DNA from: Synechococcus sp. PCC 7335
Lineage (GTDB): Bacteria; Cyanobacteriota; Cyanobacteriia; Phormidesmidales; Phormidesmidaceae
DNA length: 64,000 bases
Direction: 5' to 3'
NCBI RefSeq assembly: GCF_000155595.1
Contig: NZ_DS989904.1
Coordinates: forward strand, 2,965,720-3,029,719
Shown one piece after another: positions 8,916-18,362 of this stretch; the first letter of the stretch is position 1, and each line of letters opens with the position of its first letter. Below the pieces are notes generated by a model that was not told the origin of the DNA, ran no database searches, and saw only the letters and a list, made by a program, of their open reading frames with translations. The position numbers were made by a program, and so were the translations under genes.

Positions 8916-11522
8916 TCACACAATCAGCTGCCAAAACAAGAGAGTAAAACCCAGTGTGAGGCTATGTTGGGGTATGAGCTTTAGCCAAGACTGACGACCA
9001 ATCTTTTGGGTTAGGATGATGCTGAGGCAAGCACCTAAAAGTAGAGAAGTTCCCTGTAGAAAGGCGATGACTGCAGGATCTACAATTGCCTGGAAACCAA
9101 CGATAGGCCATCCGATGGTCGCTCCAAAGACCGAAATCACCTGTCCTCCTTCTGATAAACCTAGCAGTAGATAGTGGGCCAAGCTAGCGAGTAGCACCAG
9201 AGGTAGATAGCCATAGGCTAGCGTTAGGAAGTCTCGATTAGCGCCAGTGCCTTGGAAATGAACGCGAATCTTATCAACTAGCAGGGCGATCGCTCCTGGT
9301 AAAAACAAGGCAATGCTCGCAGCGATCGCATGTCCTCCAAAATTATTTAGCACAGTCTCATCTCCTAGCACCATTGTCGTTAGTTGAGGCAGCCTATGCA
9401 AGAAAACAGCACCCAATAGCAGCAACAGCAGCGCAACCTCATAGCTAGTAGGCTGATGAGTCGTCCACAGCTCGATGCCCGGCGGTCGTAGGTTTAGCGC
9501 TACTGACTTGTGCGGACAGGCCTTGAGGCAGGTCATACATAAAACGCAGTTGCGGTTGTCGCTAAGTTGAGCCGGATGAGAATAGACCGGACAGCCCCCT
9601 GTGGCTTGGCCTTCGCCTTCCGCCGGACCGCCTTTGTAGCAGTGATAGGTATTGCAGGTAGCTGAACATATCCCCTGCTGAGCGCGCAGCTCGATCATAG
9701 AAAGCTTTGCAAACAGGCCATTCATCCCGCCGATTGGACAGAGATAGCGGCACCAGAATCGGCGCTCGAATAGAACAGAACAAACGATGGCGCCAGCGGT
9801 AATAATCAACAATAGCCAGCCTGAAAGATAGGCTGTATTTTCTAAATTCCAAAGCTCTTCCCATAGTAAGATCAGCGCAAATCCCCCATAGAGAATCCAT
9901 CCGCCCCAACGCTCAGCCCAGGTTCTAGGCCAGGCTTTTAGTTGACGCGGCCAGGCTATGAGAGAAAGCTTTTGAACCACTTCTCCGTAGATCATAAAAG
10001 GGCAAACTGCGCACCACAATCGACCGACAAAAGGAAAGCCAATCAAGACGAGAGGCCACCACCAGGCCCAGAAGAAATTCAGGGCGAAATTAGTTTGGCG
10101 GGCTTGAGGCCCCCACATCAAAACAGCAACGATAATCGGATAAAACCACAGGGTAAACCCATAGTTAATCCGATCTGGCCACCAGGGGCTTAGCAAAAAC
10201 TGCCGCAGGTTAGGATAACCTTGCAAAAGATCAAACCGAAAGCGTCGCTTTTCATTCTCTTCGGCCCAAAAGACTTCTTCGGTAAGGATATAGCCTTCTG
10301 ATTGATTCACAGCGCGCTCTACCATGCTCTCTAGCTCGGTGAGATTACCTGGAAAGTCATAGCTTTGCAGCCGTCTGAGTGCAGCCGAGTCAAGCTTGAC
10401 TTTGCTTCGTTTACGCTGGCGGCATAGGAGCTGAGCAAAATAGGTGACCAGCGCTTCAATATCAGCTTTACGAAGGCGCAGCGGCGGTACTTTTACTTGC
10501 AAAGCGCAGCGTTTGGCAACTTCAGGCAGAGCCTTTTCAGCCACGACTAGAATCCAGGCAAAGCTGCGTCGAGAAGCGGCAGGTGCATCGCCTTCCCTTG
10601 AAACTGGTCGGTATGAACCGTCTTCTAGTAAAGATAGAATTGGCGCTTTCAGCTTTTCGTCGAGGTCTTGAATGTTGTTGAGTAGCAGGGTGCCTGATCC
10701 TAGCCATTCCAGCAGACCAGGCTGGCTATCCCCTCGACCGAAGAGATCTTGCGATCGCAAATTCTCACAGTTAACCTGGATCATCGGCTGCTTTTTATTG
10801 GCTGATCCAAAGTGAATGAGAGCAGCTAGATTATCTTTGTTCAGTCCTGGTTCTCCAAAGATCAGCACCGGAGGCCGTCGCTCTTCTGTAGTGCTACTAT
10901 TGGTACTAAACGCTTCTAGGCTAGTCGCATCTCTGATATTTTGTCTTAGCCGACTCGCGTAGCGGCTACGTCCTACCACACCTCGTTTGACTCTAGTGAC
11001 CAAGTAGGGTCTGAGCGCTTGCTGACGTTCTTGCTCATAGGCCAACTGTTCTGAAACATCTTCTAAACATGCTGCTAGAAGTTTTGATAGTTCCCCATTG
11101 AGTTCAGGGTAGTCCTGAGCTAGCTGCATAAAGCGAGACTTCTCTAACTTCCACAAGAGACAGTCTGTTTGCGAAACAACTGTTTTAGCAGTGGCTATTT
11201 CTAACAAAAGAGCCTGCAAGTGCAATACCTCGCCAGGATGCAGCTCTGTGACCGTAGCCTGACTAGCGCGGCGAGTTCGATAGCTTTCAAGCTGACCCGC
11301 TCTTAGAATGTAGAGCGCATCAGGCTTAGTGTCTTCTAAGATAAGACGACGATTGGCAGCAAACGGTACTTTGTAAAGGCAAGGGGCGATCGCCTCTATC
11401 AACGCTGGCGACAGATCACGGAAGATAGTCTCTGTTCGCAGCCATTCAATCTCTTCTGATGAAAGCCCTAGCTCAAATGATGATTCCGAGTTGTCGAGGG
11501 GTGAAGCAGAAGAACTATCCAT
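8916..11522 (-). CDS. cNMP-binding / bEBP-like AAA+ / membrane 4Fe-4S fusion protein
   Basis: 868-residue multidomain protein. Residues about 25-150 form a cyclic-nucleotide-binding (Crp-like) domain (LEDTKPDALYILRAGQLES). Residues about 185-420 resemble the AAA+ domain of sigma-54 activators: FGEPGLNKDNLAALIH as Walker A, DLFGRGDSQPGLLEWLGSGT, and PPLRLRKADI. The GAFTGA loop that contacts sigma-54 is missing and no HTH follows. The C-terminal half has about ten membrane segments and cysteine clusters like NapH/NosR/CcoG polyferredoxins: CAVCPF near 504, CRYLCPIGG near 592, a CxxxCxxxxC group near 625, and CVLCMTCLKACPH near 660. GGAAGG lies upstream of the ATG. It may be a redox- or nucleotide-responsive membrane protein; the function is unknown. 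It lies alone, divergent from the exonuclease gene. Confidence 0.85.
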   Translation of the reverse strand: MDSSSASPLDNSESSFELGLSSEEIEWLRTETIFRDLSPALIEAIAPCLYKVPFAANRRLILEDTKPDALYILRAGQLESYRTRRASQATVTELHPGEVLHLQALLLEIATAKTVVSQTDCLLWKLEKSRFMQLAQDYPELNGELSKLLAACLEDVSEQLAYEQERQQALRPYLVTRVKRGVVGRSRYASRLRQNIRDATSLEAFSTNSSTTEERRPPVLIFGEPGLNKDNLAALIHFGSANKKQPMIQVNCENLRSQDLFGRGDSQPGLLEWLGSGTLLLNNIQDLDEKLKAPILSLLEDGSYRPVSREGDAPAASRRSFAWILVVAEKALPEVAKRCALQVKVPPLRLRKADIEALVTYFAQLLCRQRKRSKVKLDSAALRRLQSYDFPGNLTELESMVERAVNQSEGYILTEEVFWAEENEKRRFRFDLLQGYPNLRQFLLSPWWPDRINYGFTLWFYPIIVAVLMWGPQARQTNFALNFFWAWWWPLVLIGFPFVGRLWCAVCPFMIYGEVVQKLSLIAWPRQLKAWPRTWAERWGGWILYGGFALILLWEELWNLENTAYLSGWLLLIITAGAIVCSVLFERRFWCRYLCPIGGMNGLFAKLSMIELRAQQGICSATCNTYHCYKGGPAEGEGQATGGCPVYSHPAQLSDNRNCVLCMTCLKACPHKSVALNLRPPGIELWTTHQPTSYEVALLLLLLGAVFLHRLPQLTTMVLGDETVLNNFGGHAIAASIALFLPGAIALLVDKIRVHFQGTGANRDFLTLAYGYLPLVLLASLAHYLLLGLSEGGQVISVFGATIGWPIVGFQAIVDPAVIAFLQGTSLLLGACLSIILTQKIGRQSWLKLIPQHSLTLGFTLLFWQLIV

Positions 11523-11832
11523 AAGTATCAGAACCCCTTCCTAAATAATTCTTTCATCAGAATTTACCGTAGAACAAAAGCTGCAGCTGCAGAGCGTATG
11601 GTCAGGCGTTAGTTCTTCTTTAGAGGATACGTTCATATGCCCCAAGGAAGAATTAGCTAACATAAATATTAAATATCTCCATAGCTCTCATCCCCATAGT
11701 CCTCAAGATAGTCCTCAAAAGTAGTTGAGCAATATCTCTAGTCCAAGGTCTAAGCTAAGGTGGACTAGAGATAACCAAAACGCCAGCAATCGATCCCATG
11801 ATGCTAAGGACTCTACTTTCCTTTTTATTTCT
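11523..11832. other. Divergent promoter region
   Basis: 310 bases between the divergent fusion-protein and exonuclease genes. It must hold both promoters. I could not find a convincing -35/-10 pair, and no gene is visible apart from the in-frame upstream extension of the exonuclease frame from a TTG at 11725. Confidence 0.4.
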
Positions 11833-12837
11833 ATGTCTTTGATCACCGTTCGCCCTGAAGGTCTATATTGCGAAGTTGGAAACTTTTATATAGACCCTTG
11901 GAAACCGGTTGATACGGCTTTGATTACCCATGCCCATGCCGATCACGCCTATACCGGGCACCAAACGTACTATGCAACTGCTATTTCTGAAGGCATTTTG
12001 CGTAGGCGCCTGGGTAAAGATATCAACCTTTGTGGTGTGAACTACGGGCACAGAATTAAGATTGGCCCAACCTGGGTGTCGTTTCATTCTGCAGGTCATG
12101 TTCTAGGCTCTGCCCAAGTTCGGGTTGAATACAAAGATGAAGTCTGGGTAGCTTCTGGCGATTATAAGCGCGGCATAGACCCTTCGTGCGATCCGTTTGA
12201 GGTAGTTGAGTGTGATACTTTCATTACAGAAGCCACCTTTGGTTTACCCATTTATCACTGGGACAGTGGCGAAATCACGACAGAACAAATCTATCGATGG
12301 TGGCAGAGTGATTTGACCCGGCCTTCTCTTTTGTTCTGCTACGCTTTTGGAAAATCGCAAAGGGTTCTCGCTGAACTCACTAAGTTTACAGATCGACCTG
12401 TTTACTTACATGGTGCAGTTCACAACCTCACTGAAATTTATCGAGAAGTTGGGATTGATATGGTTCCAACAATTCCTGTCTCTTCAATGGAGAAGAGCTA
12501 CAAATTCATTGGCGACTTAGTGATTGCGCCCCCTTCTGGTCATCGCTCTACCTGGATGAAAAGATTTAAACAGCCTCAAACTGCCTTTGCTTCCGGCTGG
12601 ATGGCTGTGCGCGGTAATCGCAGAAGACGAGGCTACGAACGTGGATTCGTACTTTCCGATCACGCTGACTGGCCTGGTCTGATTCAAACGATAGAACAGA
12701 CCAAAGCCAAAACGGTTTATGTCACCCACGGACAAAATGACGTGTTGGCAAGGTATCTAGTGGAGAAGAAGGCTATTCAGGCAAGCCCTTTAGAAACCTT
12801 ATTTGAAGGTGAGAAAGGGGATAGTGTAGACGTATGA
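11833..12837 (+). CDS. Ligase-associated-type DNA exonuclease (metallo-beta-lactamase/beta-CASP)
   Basis: 334-residue metallo-beta-lactamase-fold nuclease. The zinc-binding motif is THAHADHAYTG, with further ligands in SAGHVLGSAQ, ASGDYKRGID and the C-terminal FVLSDHADW and VYVTHGQ, which place it in the beta-CASP group. Length and motif order match the exonuclease usually found beside ATP-dependent DNA ligase in other bacteria. Here no ligase gene is adjacent. The open frame begins at a TTG at 11725, but the ATG at 11833 gives MSLITVRPEGLYCE, the typical family start. An RNA-processing role cannot be excluded. Confidence 0.85.
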   Translation: MSLITVRPEGLYCEVGNFYIDPWKPVDTALITHAHADHAYTGHQTYYATAISEGILRRRLGKDINLCGVNYGHRIKIGPTWVSFHSAGHVLGSAQVRVEYKDEVWVASGDYKRGIDPSCDPFEVVECDTFITEATFGLPIYHWDSGEITTEQIYRWWQSDLTRPSLLFCYAFGKSQRVLAELTKFTDRPVYLHGAVHNLTEIYREVGIDMVPTIPVSSMEKSYKFIGDLVIAPPSGHRSTWMKRFKQPQTAFASGWMAVRGNRRRRGYERGFVLSDHADWPGLIQTIEQTKAKTVYVTHGQNDVLARYLVEKKAIQASPLETLFEGEKGDSVDV

Positions 12838-12971
12838 GAAGAAGGCCTTAATCCCCTCCGTGACCAACAGTGCGACCCTAGGCAGATGACGAAAGATTCT
12901 ACCCAACCTAGAATAGCAAATGGCTTCTACTCGATAGAAAGGCCACACAAAAGACTGCACAAGAGCAAAGC

Positions 12972-15350
12972 ATGACGTTAGTTTTTTCGCTTCTAGGTGG
13001 GCTGTTGATAGCAGCGGTTGTGCAGCTTGTGTTTGCTAATTTAGGTATAGCGCTCGGACTGACGCTACTCGACTTTTCTCCTAAGGATTCATTGTCGCCT
13101 ATAGCTACCCCCTTGGAGACTAGTGACTCAGAAACTAGTGAGGAAAACGACGGATCTCAGCTCGATCAATCACAAGCTGCCGAGGATAGCTTGTCACTGC
13201 CAGTTACACACTTTTTGGGATTTGGGGTGGCGATCGGGCTATCAACCGTCATTTTTATCGGGACGCTGCTATCTGTAGAATTTAGCGGCCTTCTAGAGCC
13301 GCGCAGAGGTATTATCTTTGGTCTTATCTTTTGGTCAACCTATTGGCTACTGTTTATATGGCTGTGTTCTACAACGATTACAGGTATTACAGATTCTTTG
13401 ATTGGGGGTGCGATCGCCAGCGGCAAACAGCTCATCTCTACGATCAAGCACTCGGTTGGAGAGCCCGATGGCTTACCGAATAGCGCTGTAGAACAGCAAA
13501 GTACTATCAAAGAACTAACCGCAGAAGTTTCTAAACTTGCAAGCACGCAGGATAAAATTCCTCAGCTGCTATCTAGTCAAAAAGATGAAATACTATCCCA
13601 GCTCAACACCGTTATTGAAGAGAAATTAGAGAGAACTTTAGATGAAGAAACAACTAAAACGGAACGGTTTTCTGAAGAGAGATTGAACTGGCAGCGGCCC
13701 TCTAAGTTAGACAGAACAGAAGTTACCGTTGCCGAAACTGACCAGTCCTCAACCCCCGAAGTCACAATTTCAACGACTTCGCCCAGTTTGCTCTCGCAGC
13801 TAGATCTGCCTAGCTGGCAGCAAGTTGCCAAAAGCGTTATTAACCAGGTAGATCTATCAAACTGGGATGTTGAAAGATTAATACAACAGCTCTCTGTAGA
13901 TCCGTCTGCGGATCTGCTAGAAGAAGACTTACTAAAGACAAACTCGCTGCAGAAGACATACACAGCTAGTCAACTGCTAGGGTCTGCAACTGCACTTTTG
14001 CCGAATATCACCAGCCAAACCGGACCATTAGAGTCATCGTCAGGTTTACCAAAATACAATGATTCTGCATCTCAATCTACCGAACAGTCGCCTGAAGATC
14101 GAAGTTCAGCTATCCAAACCATTCAGACGAAACTAGAAGACTACTGTCGATACACTAGCCTCAAACTGCTAACACCGCAAAAACTCTCTGAGAAAGTAGA
14201 GTTACAGCTTCAAGCACATAATTTATCAGCAGAACAAATTTGTACCAGTCGGCAAAAGCTTAGCATCGCTAGTATAGAAGCTGTGCTGCTAAATCGCCAA
14301 AAGCTGCCTTTGGAGAATGAGCAACAGCTTGTACAAGCGCTCAAGCTAGCATGGCCCTCTGTTCCTTCAGGTACGGGGTTAGAAACGAAGCTAAAAACTG
14401 AAACGAAGCCAAAAACTGAGCAGTCATCAGCCCCATCAGAAGATAGTGGGCCTGAGCTGTCTGTTCGTTGGGCTGCTGATAGAGCCTATCAAACCGTAGA
14501 GCAGCATTTGCACTCAGTTGATTGGGGTGCTGTTTCCTTAGAAGATATCAAACCTGAAGTCATTAAGGTACTAGATCAATTAGAAAGAGAAGGCTCGTTT
14601 GGCGCGATAGATTGGCAACAACTCGTCTCGCGAATTCAAATTCATTATGACTTACAAGAGGAGTTCGCAGAGTGGCTAAGAACCGTTTTTATTCGTAAGT
14701 TCCAATCAACCCGTCCAGCTGTGATCCAAACAGCAAAAGAGCTCTCGCATCATTTTTCCGATCGAATTGCTGAGTATCTAGAGCATAGAGAGAAGTCCAA
14801 ATTACAGCCAGCAGAAGCAACCGAAGCACTTAGCCAGATGGTTGGTAGTGTGATCGCCTCCCTTGCTCGTCCCTCTCAGCTAGGGGATCTAATCGGCCAT
14901 GATATTTCTCTTAACGAAGGACTTTGGGATAGGGCTAGATGGCAGCAGGCGCTAGAGAGTCGAAAAGATATGACTGAAGAGGAAATTCAACGGGTCATAG
15001 AATGGGGAGAGCGAGTCTGGCAGCCCAAAGCTGAACAAGTTAGCCACTGGCTGCAAGCGGTGCAATCCGAGGTGAGTAAGCATCTAAGCTTACCGAAAGA
15101 AAACCTGTTAGAGAACGCAAGTAGGGAAATTAATCAACAGGTTGAAAGCACGCAAACCGCCCTCTCTTCTCAGATTGCAGCTGTTAAGGAAGAAGTTAAG
15201 TCTCAAGTGACTTCTGTGCAAGAAGAAATACAGACGCAAGTGGACAATGGACGAAAGCAAATTGCGATCGCCGCTTGGTGGCTCTTCATTGCCTTTGTCT
15301 GGTCAGGTAGCGCCGCTGCAGGAGCAGGTTGGCTAGCGACGAACTACTAA
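12972..15350 (+). CDS. Large membrane-anchored coiled-coil protein of unknown function
   Basis: 792 residues. Three hydrophobic segments lie near residues 4-30, 78-102 and 112-145, and one near 768-790. Between them is a long, polar region rich in Gln, Glu, Ser and Leu with heptad-like stretches, for example QVESTQTALSSQIAAVKEEV just before the last helix. Trp-Asp patterns recur (SNWDVERLIQQL, VDWGAVSLEDI, IDWQQLVSRI), suggesting degenerate helical repeats. No catalytic motif is visible and I do not recognise the family. The long polar region could be a tether or scaffold between two membrane points. Confidence 0.8.
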   Translation: MTLVFSLLGGLLIAAVVQLVFANLGIALGLTLLDFSPKDSLSPIATPLETSDSETSEENDGSQLDQSQAAEDSLSLPVTHFLGFGVAIGLSTVIFIGTLLSVEFSGLLEPRRGIIFGLIFWSTYWLLFIWLCSTTITGITDSLIGGAIASGKQLISTIKHSVGEPDGLPNSAVEQQSTIKELTAEVSKLASTQDKIPQLLSSQKDEILSQLNTVIEEKLERTLDEETTKTERFSEERLNWQRPSKLDRTEVTVAETDQSSTPEVTISTTSPSLLSQLDLPSWQQVAKSVINQVDLSNWDVERLIQQLSVDPSADLLEEDLLKTNSLQKTYTASQLLGSATALLPNITSQTGPLESSSGLPKYNDSASQSTEQSPEDRSSAIQTIQTKLEDYCRYTSLKLLTPQKLSEKVELQLQAHNLSAEQICTSRQKLSIASIEAVLLNRQKLPLENEQQLVQALKLAWPSVPSGTGLETKLKTETKPKTEQSSAPSEDSGPELSVRWAADRAYQTVEQHLHSVDWGAVSLEDIKPEVIKVLDQLEREGSFGAIDWQQLVSRIQIHYDLQEEFAEWLRTVFIRKFQSTRPAVIQTAKELSHHFSDRIAEYLEHREKSKLQPAEATEALSQMVGSVIASLARPSQLGDLIGHDISLNEGLWDRARWQQALESRKDMTEEEIQRVIEWGERVWQPKAEQVSHWLQAVQSEVSKHLSLPKENLLENASREINQQVESTQTALSSQIAAVKEEVKSQVTSVQEEIQTQVDNGRKQIAIAAWWLFIAFVWSGSAAAGAGWLATNY

Positions 15351-15672
15351 CAATCGTCTAGAAGACTGCCTGTTTCTAATAGATTTTGAGCAGCTCACCG
15401 TGCTTGTCTGAGCGGTGGTTGTTTGAGCGTGAGTCCTTTAGCAAAAACCCAATGTAAGACCTTCACCTCAGAGCAGACACTCTAGAGCACCGCTGCATTG
15501 CAAAGCACCAGTGTCATACAGTGAGGGTTTGATCCAAAGCTGATCTAGTCCCAGATCAGCTGGATAGAGAAACTGCCGGGCGTTCTGCAGTCGTCGCTCA
15601 AATGGTTCTTCTGATCGATCGTGCCACTGTTCCTATACTCTTTAATATAGACGCTACTGATGAGGTTTCTCT
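15351..15672. other. Intergenic region upstream of ppx
   Basis: 322 bases without a gene. The only clear structure is the perfect inverted repeat at 15538-15561. GAGG about eight bases before the GTG at 15673 serves as ribosome binding site for ppx. Confidence 0.5.
15538..15561. repeat. Perfect 9-bp inverted repeat, 6-base loop
   Basis: AGCTGATCT at 15538-15546 pairs exactly with AGATCAGCT at 15553-15561 around the loop AGTCCC. It lies about 110 bases upstream of ppx and about 190 bases after the previous gene. There is no T-run, so a terminator is unlikely; an operator or a leader hairpin is possible. Confidence 0.55.
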
Positions 15673-17214
15673 GTGAAACTTGCCGCGATTGACATTGGTA
15701 CCAACTCTATCCACATGATTGTGGTCAACGTACTACAAAAGCGCAATTTTGAGGTGATTGAACGAGTCAAAGAAATGGCCAAGCTCGGAGTTGGCGTTTT
15801 TTCTAACAATCGTCTGAGCGATCGTGCTTATCAAGTTGGGATCGATACCATCGAACGCTATGTACAGCTCGCCGATCGATTGGGTGTCGATGACATCATC
15901 ACTGTCGCTACTAGTGCCACCCGTGAGGCTGAAAACGGTGAAAGCTTTCTCAATGAAGTGATTCGCCGCACCAAAATTGAGCCGCGGATTATTTCGGGGA
16001 AGGAAGAGGCGCGAATGATTTTCTTGGCAGCAAGAAATGCGATCGCTCTAGAGGAAGAAGAAAACGCCCTAGTCATCGATATTGGCGGTGGCAGCACCGA
16101 AACCGTCGTCGGCAATCGCACAGACATTCTGTTCGGTACCAGCGTGAAGCTCGGCGTGATCAGACTGCTCGATATGTTTGAAGACAAAGACAACACCATC
16201 GGAGAAGAAGCTCGTGGCGTTCTAGAATCACATATTCGCGTTCTTGCAAAAGATGCGATCGCCCAGGCTAAAAAAATAGGATTCACTCGCGTCATCGGGA
16301 CTTCAGGGACCAACCGTACCCTGGGCGAAGCCGCATACATAGCCAGACATAACACCGAGCTGCAATCAGTCAATGCCGAAGTTGTCCAGCTCGAAGACCT
16401 CGAAGCACTAACCCGAAAGCTAGTCAAGCTCAATGCGGACAAACGCGAAAAGATCGACGGCATCAGCAGTAAGCGTAGTGACGCTATTCATCTTGGTGGT
16501 ATTTTACTTACGCAGCTACTCAAGATGGCAGATGTCCAGGAAATGACCCTGTGCGACGCGTCTTTGCGCGAAGGCATGATTCTTGACTATATCGACCGCC
16601 ACGGCAAAAACGTCGCCGACTTTCATGTTCAAAGCGATTTGCGTCATCGCAAAGCGGCTCAGTTGGTTCAAAGATATGGATCAGACTGGGAAAGCAATCG
16701 TCACATCGCAAATCTTGCCCTGCAGCTTTTTGAGCAAACGCGATCGCTCCACCAGCTCAGCACGTTAGAGAAAGATGTTTTAGAATACGCCGCTCTCCTT
16801 CACGACATTGGCCAGTATCTATCTTTTAAGAGCTACCACAAAAGTTCTCGCTACATTCTCAAAAGAGCCGATCCGCGCGGCTTTACCGATGAAGAGATGG
16901 TCTTGATTGGTCACGTCATTCGCTACCATCGCAAAGCTCGGCCCAAGAAAAAACATGGTCAGTTTAAGCGACTATCCGATCATCAACAGCGTGTTGTGTG
17001 GGTGCTCGCGGGCCTGCTGAGAATTGCAGTGAACTTGAACAGAACTAAAGATCAGCAGATTGAAACACTCTCTTGTAATTTCTCGGATAAAACGATTGAA
17101 ATATCTGTGTCAGGGCAGGGGAACTTGGATGTCGGTATCTGGGCTGCGCTGGGCGAGCGACATATTCTAGAGAAAGCGCTAGAACGAAATGTTAAGATTA
17201 CAGCCTATACATAG
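15673..17214 (+). CDS. ppx: Exopolyphosphatase, Ppx/GppA family
   Basis: 513-residue enzyme that shortens inorganic polyphosphate or hydrolyses pppGpp. The sugar-kinase/actin-fold motifs are present: AIDIGTNSIHMIVV at the N-terminus (phosphate 1), VATSATREAENG, and VIDIGGGSTETVVG (phosphate 2), with the acidic GKEEARMIF region between. The C-terminal part (from about residue 320) is an HD-like domain with ALLHDIGQYLSFKSYHK and HVIRYHRKARPK. This is the long form of the family, as in E. coli Ppx. The start is a GTG preceded by GAGG. A small DUF6884-like gene follows 29 bases downstream. The choice between Ppx and GppA activity is not decided by sequence alone. Confidence 0.92.
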   Translation: MKLAAIDIGTNSIHMIVVNVLQKRNFEVIERVKEMAKLGVGVFSNNRLSDRAYQVGIDTIERYVQLADRLGVDDIITVATSATREAENGESFLNEVIRRTKIEPRIISGKEEARMIFLAARNAIALEEEENALVIDIGGGSTETVVGNRTDILFGTSVKLGVIRLLDMFEDKDNTIGEEARGVLESHIRVLAKDAIAQAKKIGFTRVIGTSGTNRTLGEAAYIARHNTELQSVNAEVVQLEDLEALTRKLVKLNADKREKIDGISSKRSDAIHLGGILLTQLLKMADVQEMTLCDASLREGMILDYIDRHGKNVADFHVQSDLRHRKAAQLVQRYGSDWESNRHIANLALQLFEQTRSLHQLSTLEKDVLEYAALLHDIGQYLSFKSYHKSSRYILKRADPRGFTDEEMVLIGHVIRYHRKARPKKKHGQFKRLSDHQQRVVWVLAGLLRIAVNLNRTKDQQIETLSCNFSDKTIEISVSGQGNLDVGIWAALGERHILEKALERNVKITAYT

Positions 17215-17243
17215 ACAAACAGTCCTCTCTTTTCGATTAACAG

Positions 17244-17642
17244 ATGCGTATATACCTTACACACTGTTCCAAAGAAAAAGAACCTCACCTCAAAGGGACT
17301 GACATTCGCGTTACACCAGATAAACTGTATACCAGTCAGGACATTCAAAATTTTATCCAAAGGTGCCAAGCAAAAAAAGTAAATTGGGGTATTCTGTCGG
17401 ATCTCTATGGCGTGTACCTGCCCGAAGAAGTTCACACTTGGTATGACAAGCCTCCCGACACGGTGACACCAGAAGAAGAAAAGCTTGTCCTCCAAGACTT
17501 CGAGCATAAGTTGAGCGCGTATGACGAAATCCTGTTCTTTGTGAGGCTAGAAACCTTTCATCCTTTCTATGAAAGGGTTTTGAGAAAAACGGCTCTTGCT
17601 GGTAAGGTTCAGCTTTTTGACGATATTAGTTGTATTGAATAG
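17244..17642 (+). CDS. Small protein resembling DUF6884/YaaA-like family
   Basis: 132 residues. The N-terminal IYLTHCSKEKEPHLKG, followed by LYTSQDIQNFI and WGILSDLYGVYLPEEVHTWYD, matches the pattern of DUF6884-type proteins (a CSKxK motif, a KxLY(T/S) motif and a SxxYG motif), which are distantly related to queuine transglycosylase-associated folds and YaaA. It lies 29 bases after ppx, probably on the same transcript, and ends just before the convergent nuclease-like gene. The function is unknown; the family link is from motif memory only. Confidence 0.65.
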   Translation: MRIYLTHCSKEKEPHLKGTDIRVTPDKLYTSQDIQNFIQRCQAKKVNWGILSDLYGVYLPEEVHTWYDKPPDTVTPEEEKLVLQDFEHKLSAYDEILFFVRLETFHPFYERVLRKTALAGKVQLFDDISCIE

Positions 17643-17667
17643 TCGCGATCGCAACTCTTACCCTTCA

Positions 17668-18291
17668 TCAGCTTTCAGGACGTTGAATAATACCTAGCAG
17701 CACTGACAGCAGCTTCTCAAGCTCTAGTGGAATGCTATAGAGCTTTGTATCTTGTAAAATTTTTCGTTCAGCGCGAAAAAACTGACCAAATCGCCAGCTA
17801 TCGCCCGTCGTTACTGCGCCATAGATAATCGGGGTATCTTGCTGCGTCCACTGATCCAATGCAATTAGCTCTGCACCAAGTTGTGTGAATCCTCTTCCCA
17901 AATCGGCATTTTTAGCTTCTATCACCAACAAATTCTGCGGACTCGGAATATAGTAATCCAGCGTCCCTTTGAGCTGAGGGCTGACCTCTACTCGATACTC
18001 AATCTTCAGCTCTTGCTCAATATGGCCACAGACTGCAAATAAAATTGGCGCAATCAATGCTTCTCGCCGTGCCATCTCACTCATCAAATTAGTCACTTTC
18101 AGAGCTGTTTGCAGCCGATTGTGTAGTTCATCTTTGAAGTCAATTGGTTGGGAAGTTTGCGGTAGTTCTAAAGCGGTTCGTTCAAACCCACAGCCTAGTT
18201 CAGCGAATACATCTTCCGCATCAAAGGTCAGCTCAAAATATTTACTGAAGGTGTAGCTAGCTTGCGGCTCTAGAATGCGAGGACGATTCAT
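17668..18291 (-). CDS. PD-(D/E)XK nuclease-like protein
   Basis: 207-residue protein with a likely PD-(D/E)XK core: GTLDYYIPSPQNLLVIEAKN gives the Asp, then the E-x-K pair, and is followed by GFTQLGAELIALDQW, where a Gln-containing helix is expected. An upstream Glu-rich helix (EQELKIEYRVEV) could complete the fold. The open frame starts at a TTG (18324); I chose the ATG at 18291 giving MNRPRILEPQ. Homologous proteins are common but poorly characterised in cyanobacteria. It is 71 bases downstream of the pentapeptide-repeat gene in the same direction, so the two may be cotranscribed. Nuclease activity is predicted, not shown. Confidence 0.72.
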   Translation of the reverse strand: MNRPRILEPQASYTFSKYFELTFDAEDVFAELGCGFERTALELPQTSQPIDFKDELHNRLQTALKVTNLMSEMARREALIAPILFAVCGHIEQELKIEYRVEVSPQLKGTLDYYIPSPQNLLVIEAKNADLGRGFTQLGAELIALDQWTQQDTPIIYGAVTTGDSWRFGQFFRAERKILQDTKLYSIPLELEKLLSVLLGIIQRPES

Positions 18292-18362
18292 AGCCTTAAC
18301 CTGAAGCAAGGGGTGTGACGTCAATAGCTACCATAGCGTTAAACGTCGCGGGAATGGCGACT

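Noticed and set aside
10400-11000. Sigma-54 enhancer-binding protein
   Set aside because: The AAA+ domain lacks GAFTGA and no HTH follows; cyanobacteria are not known to have sigma-54.
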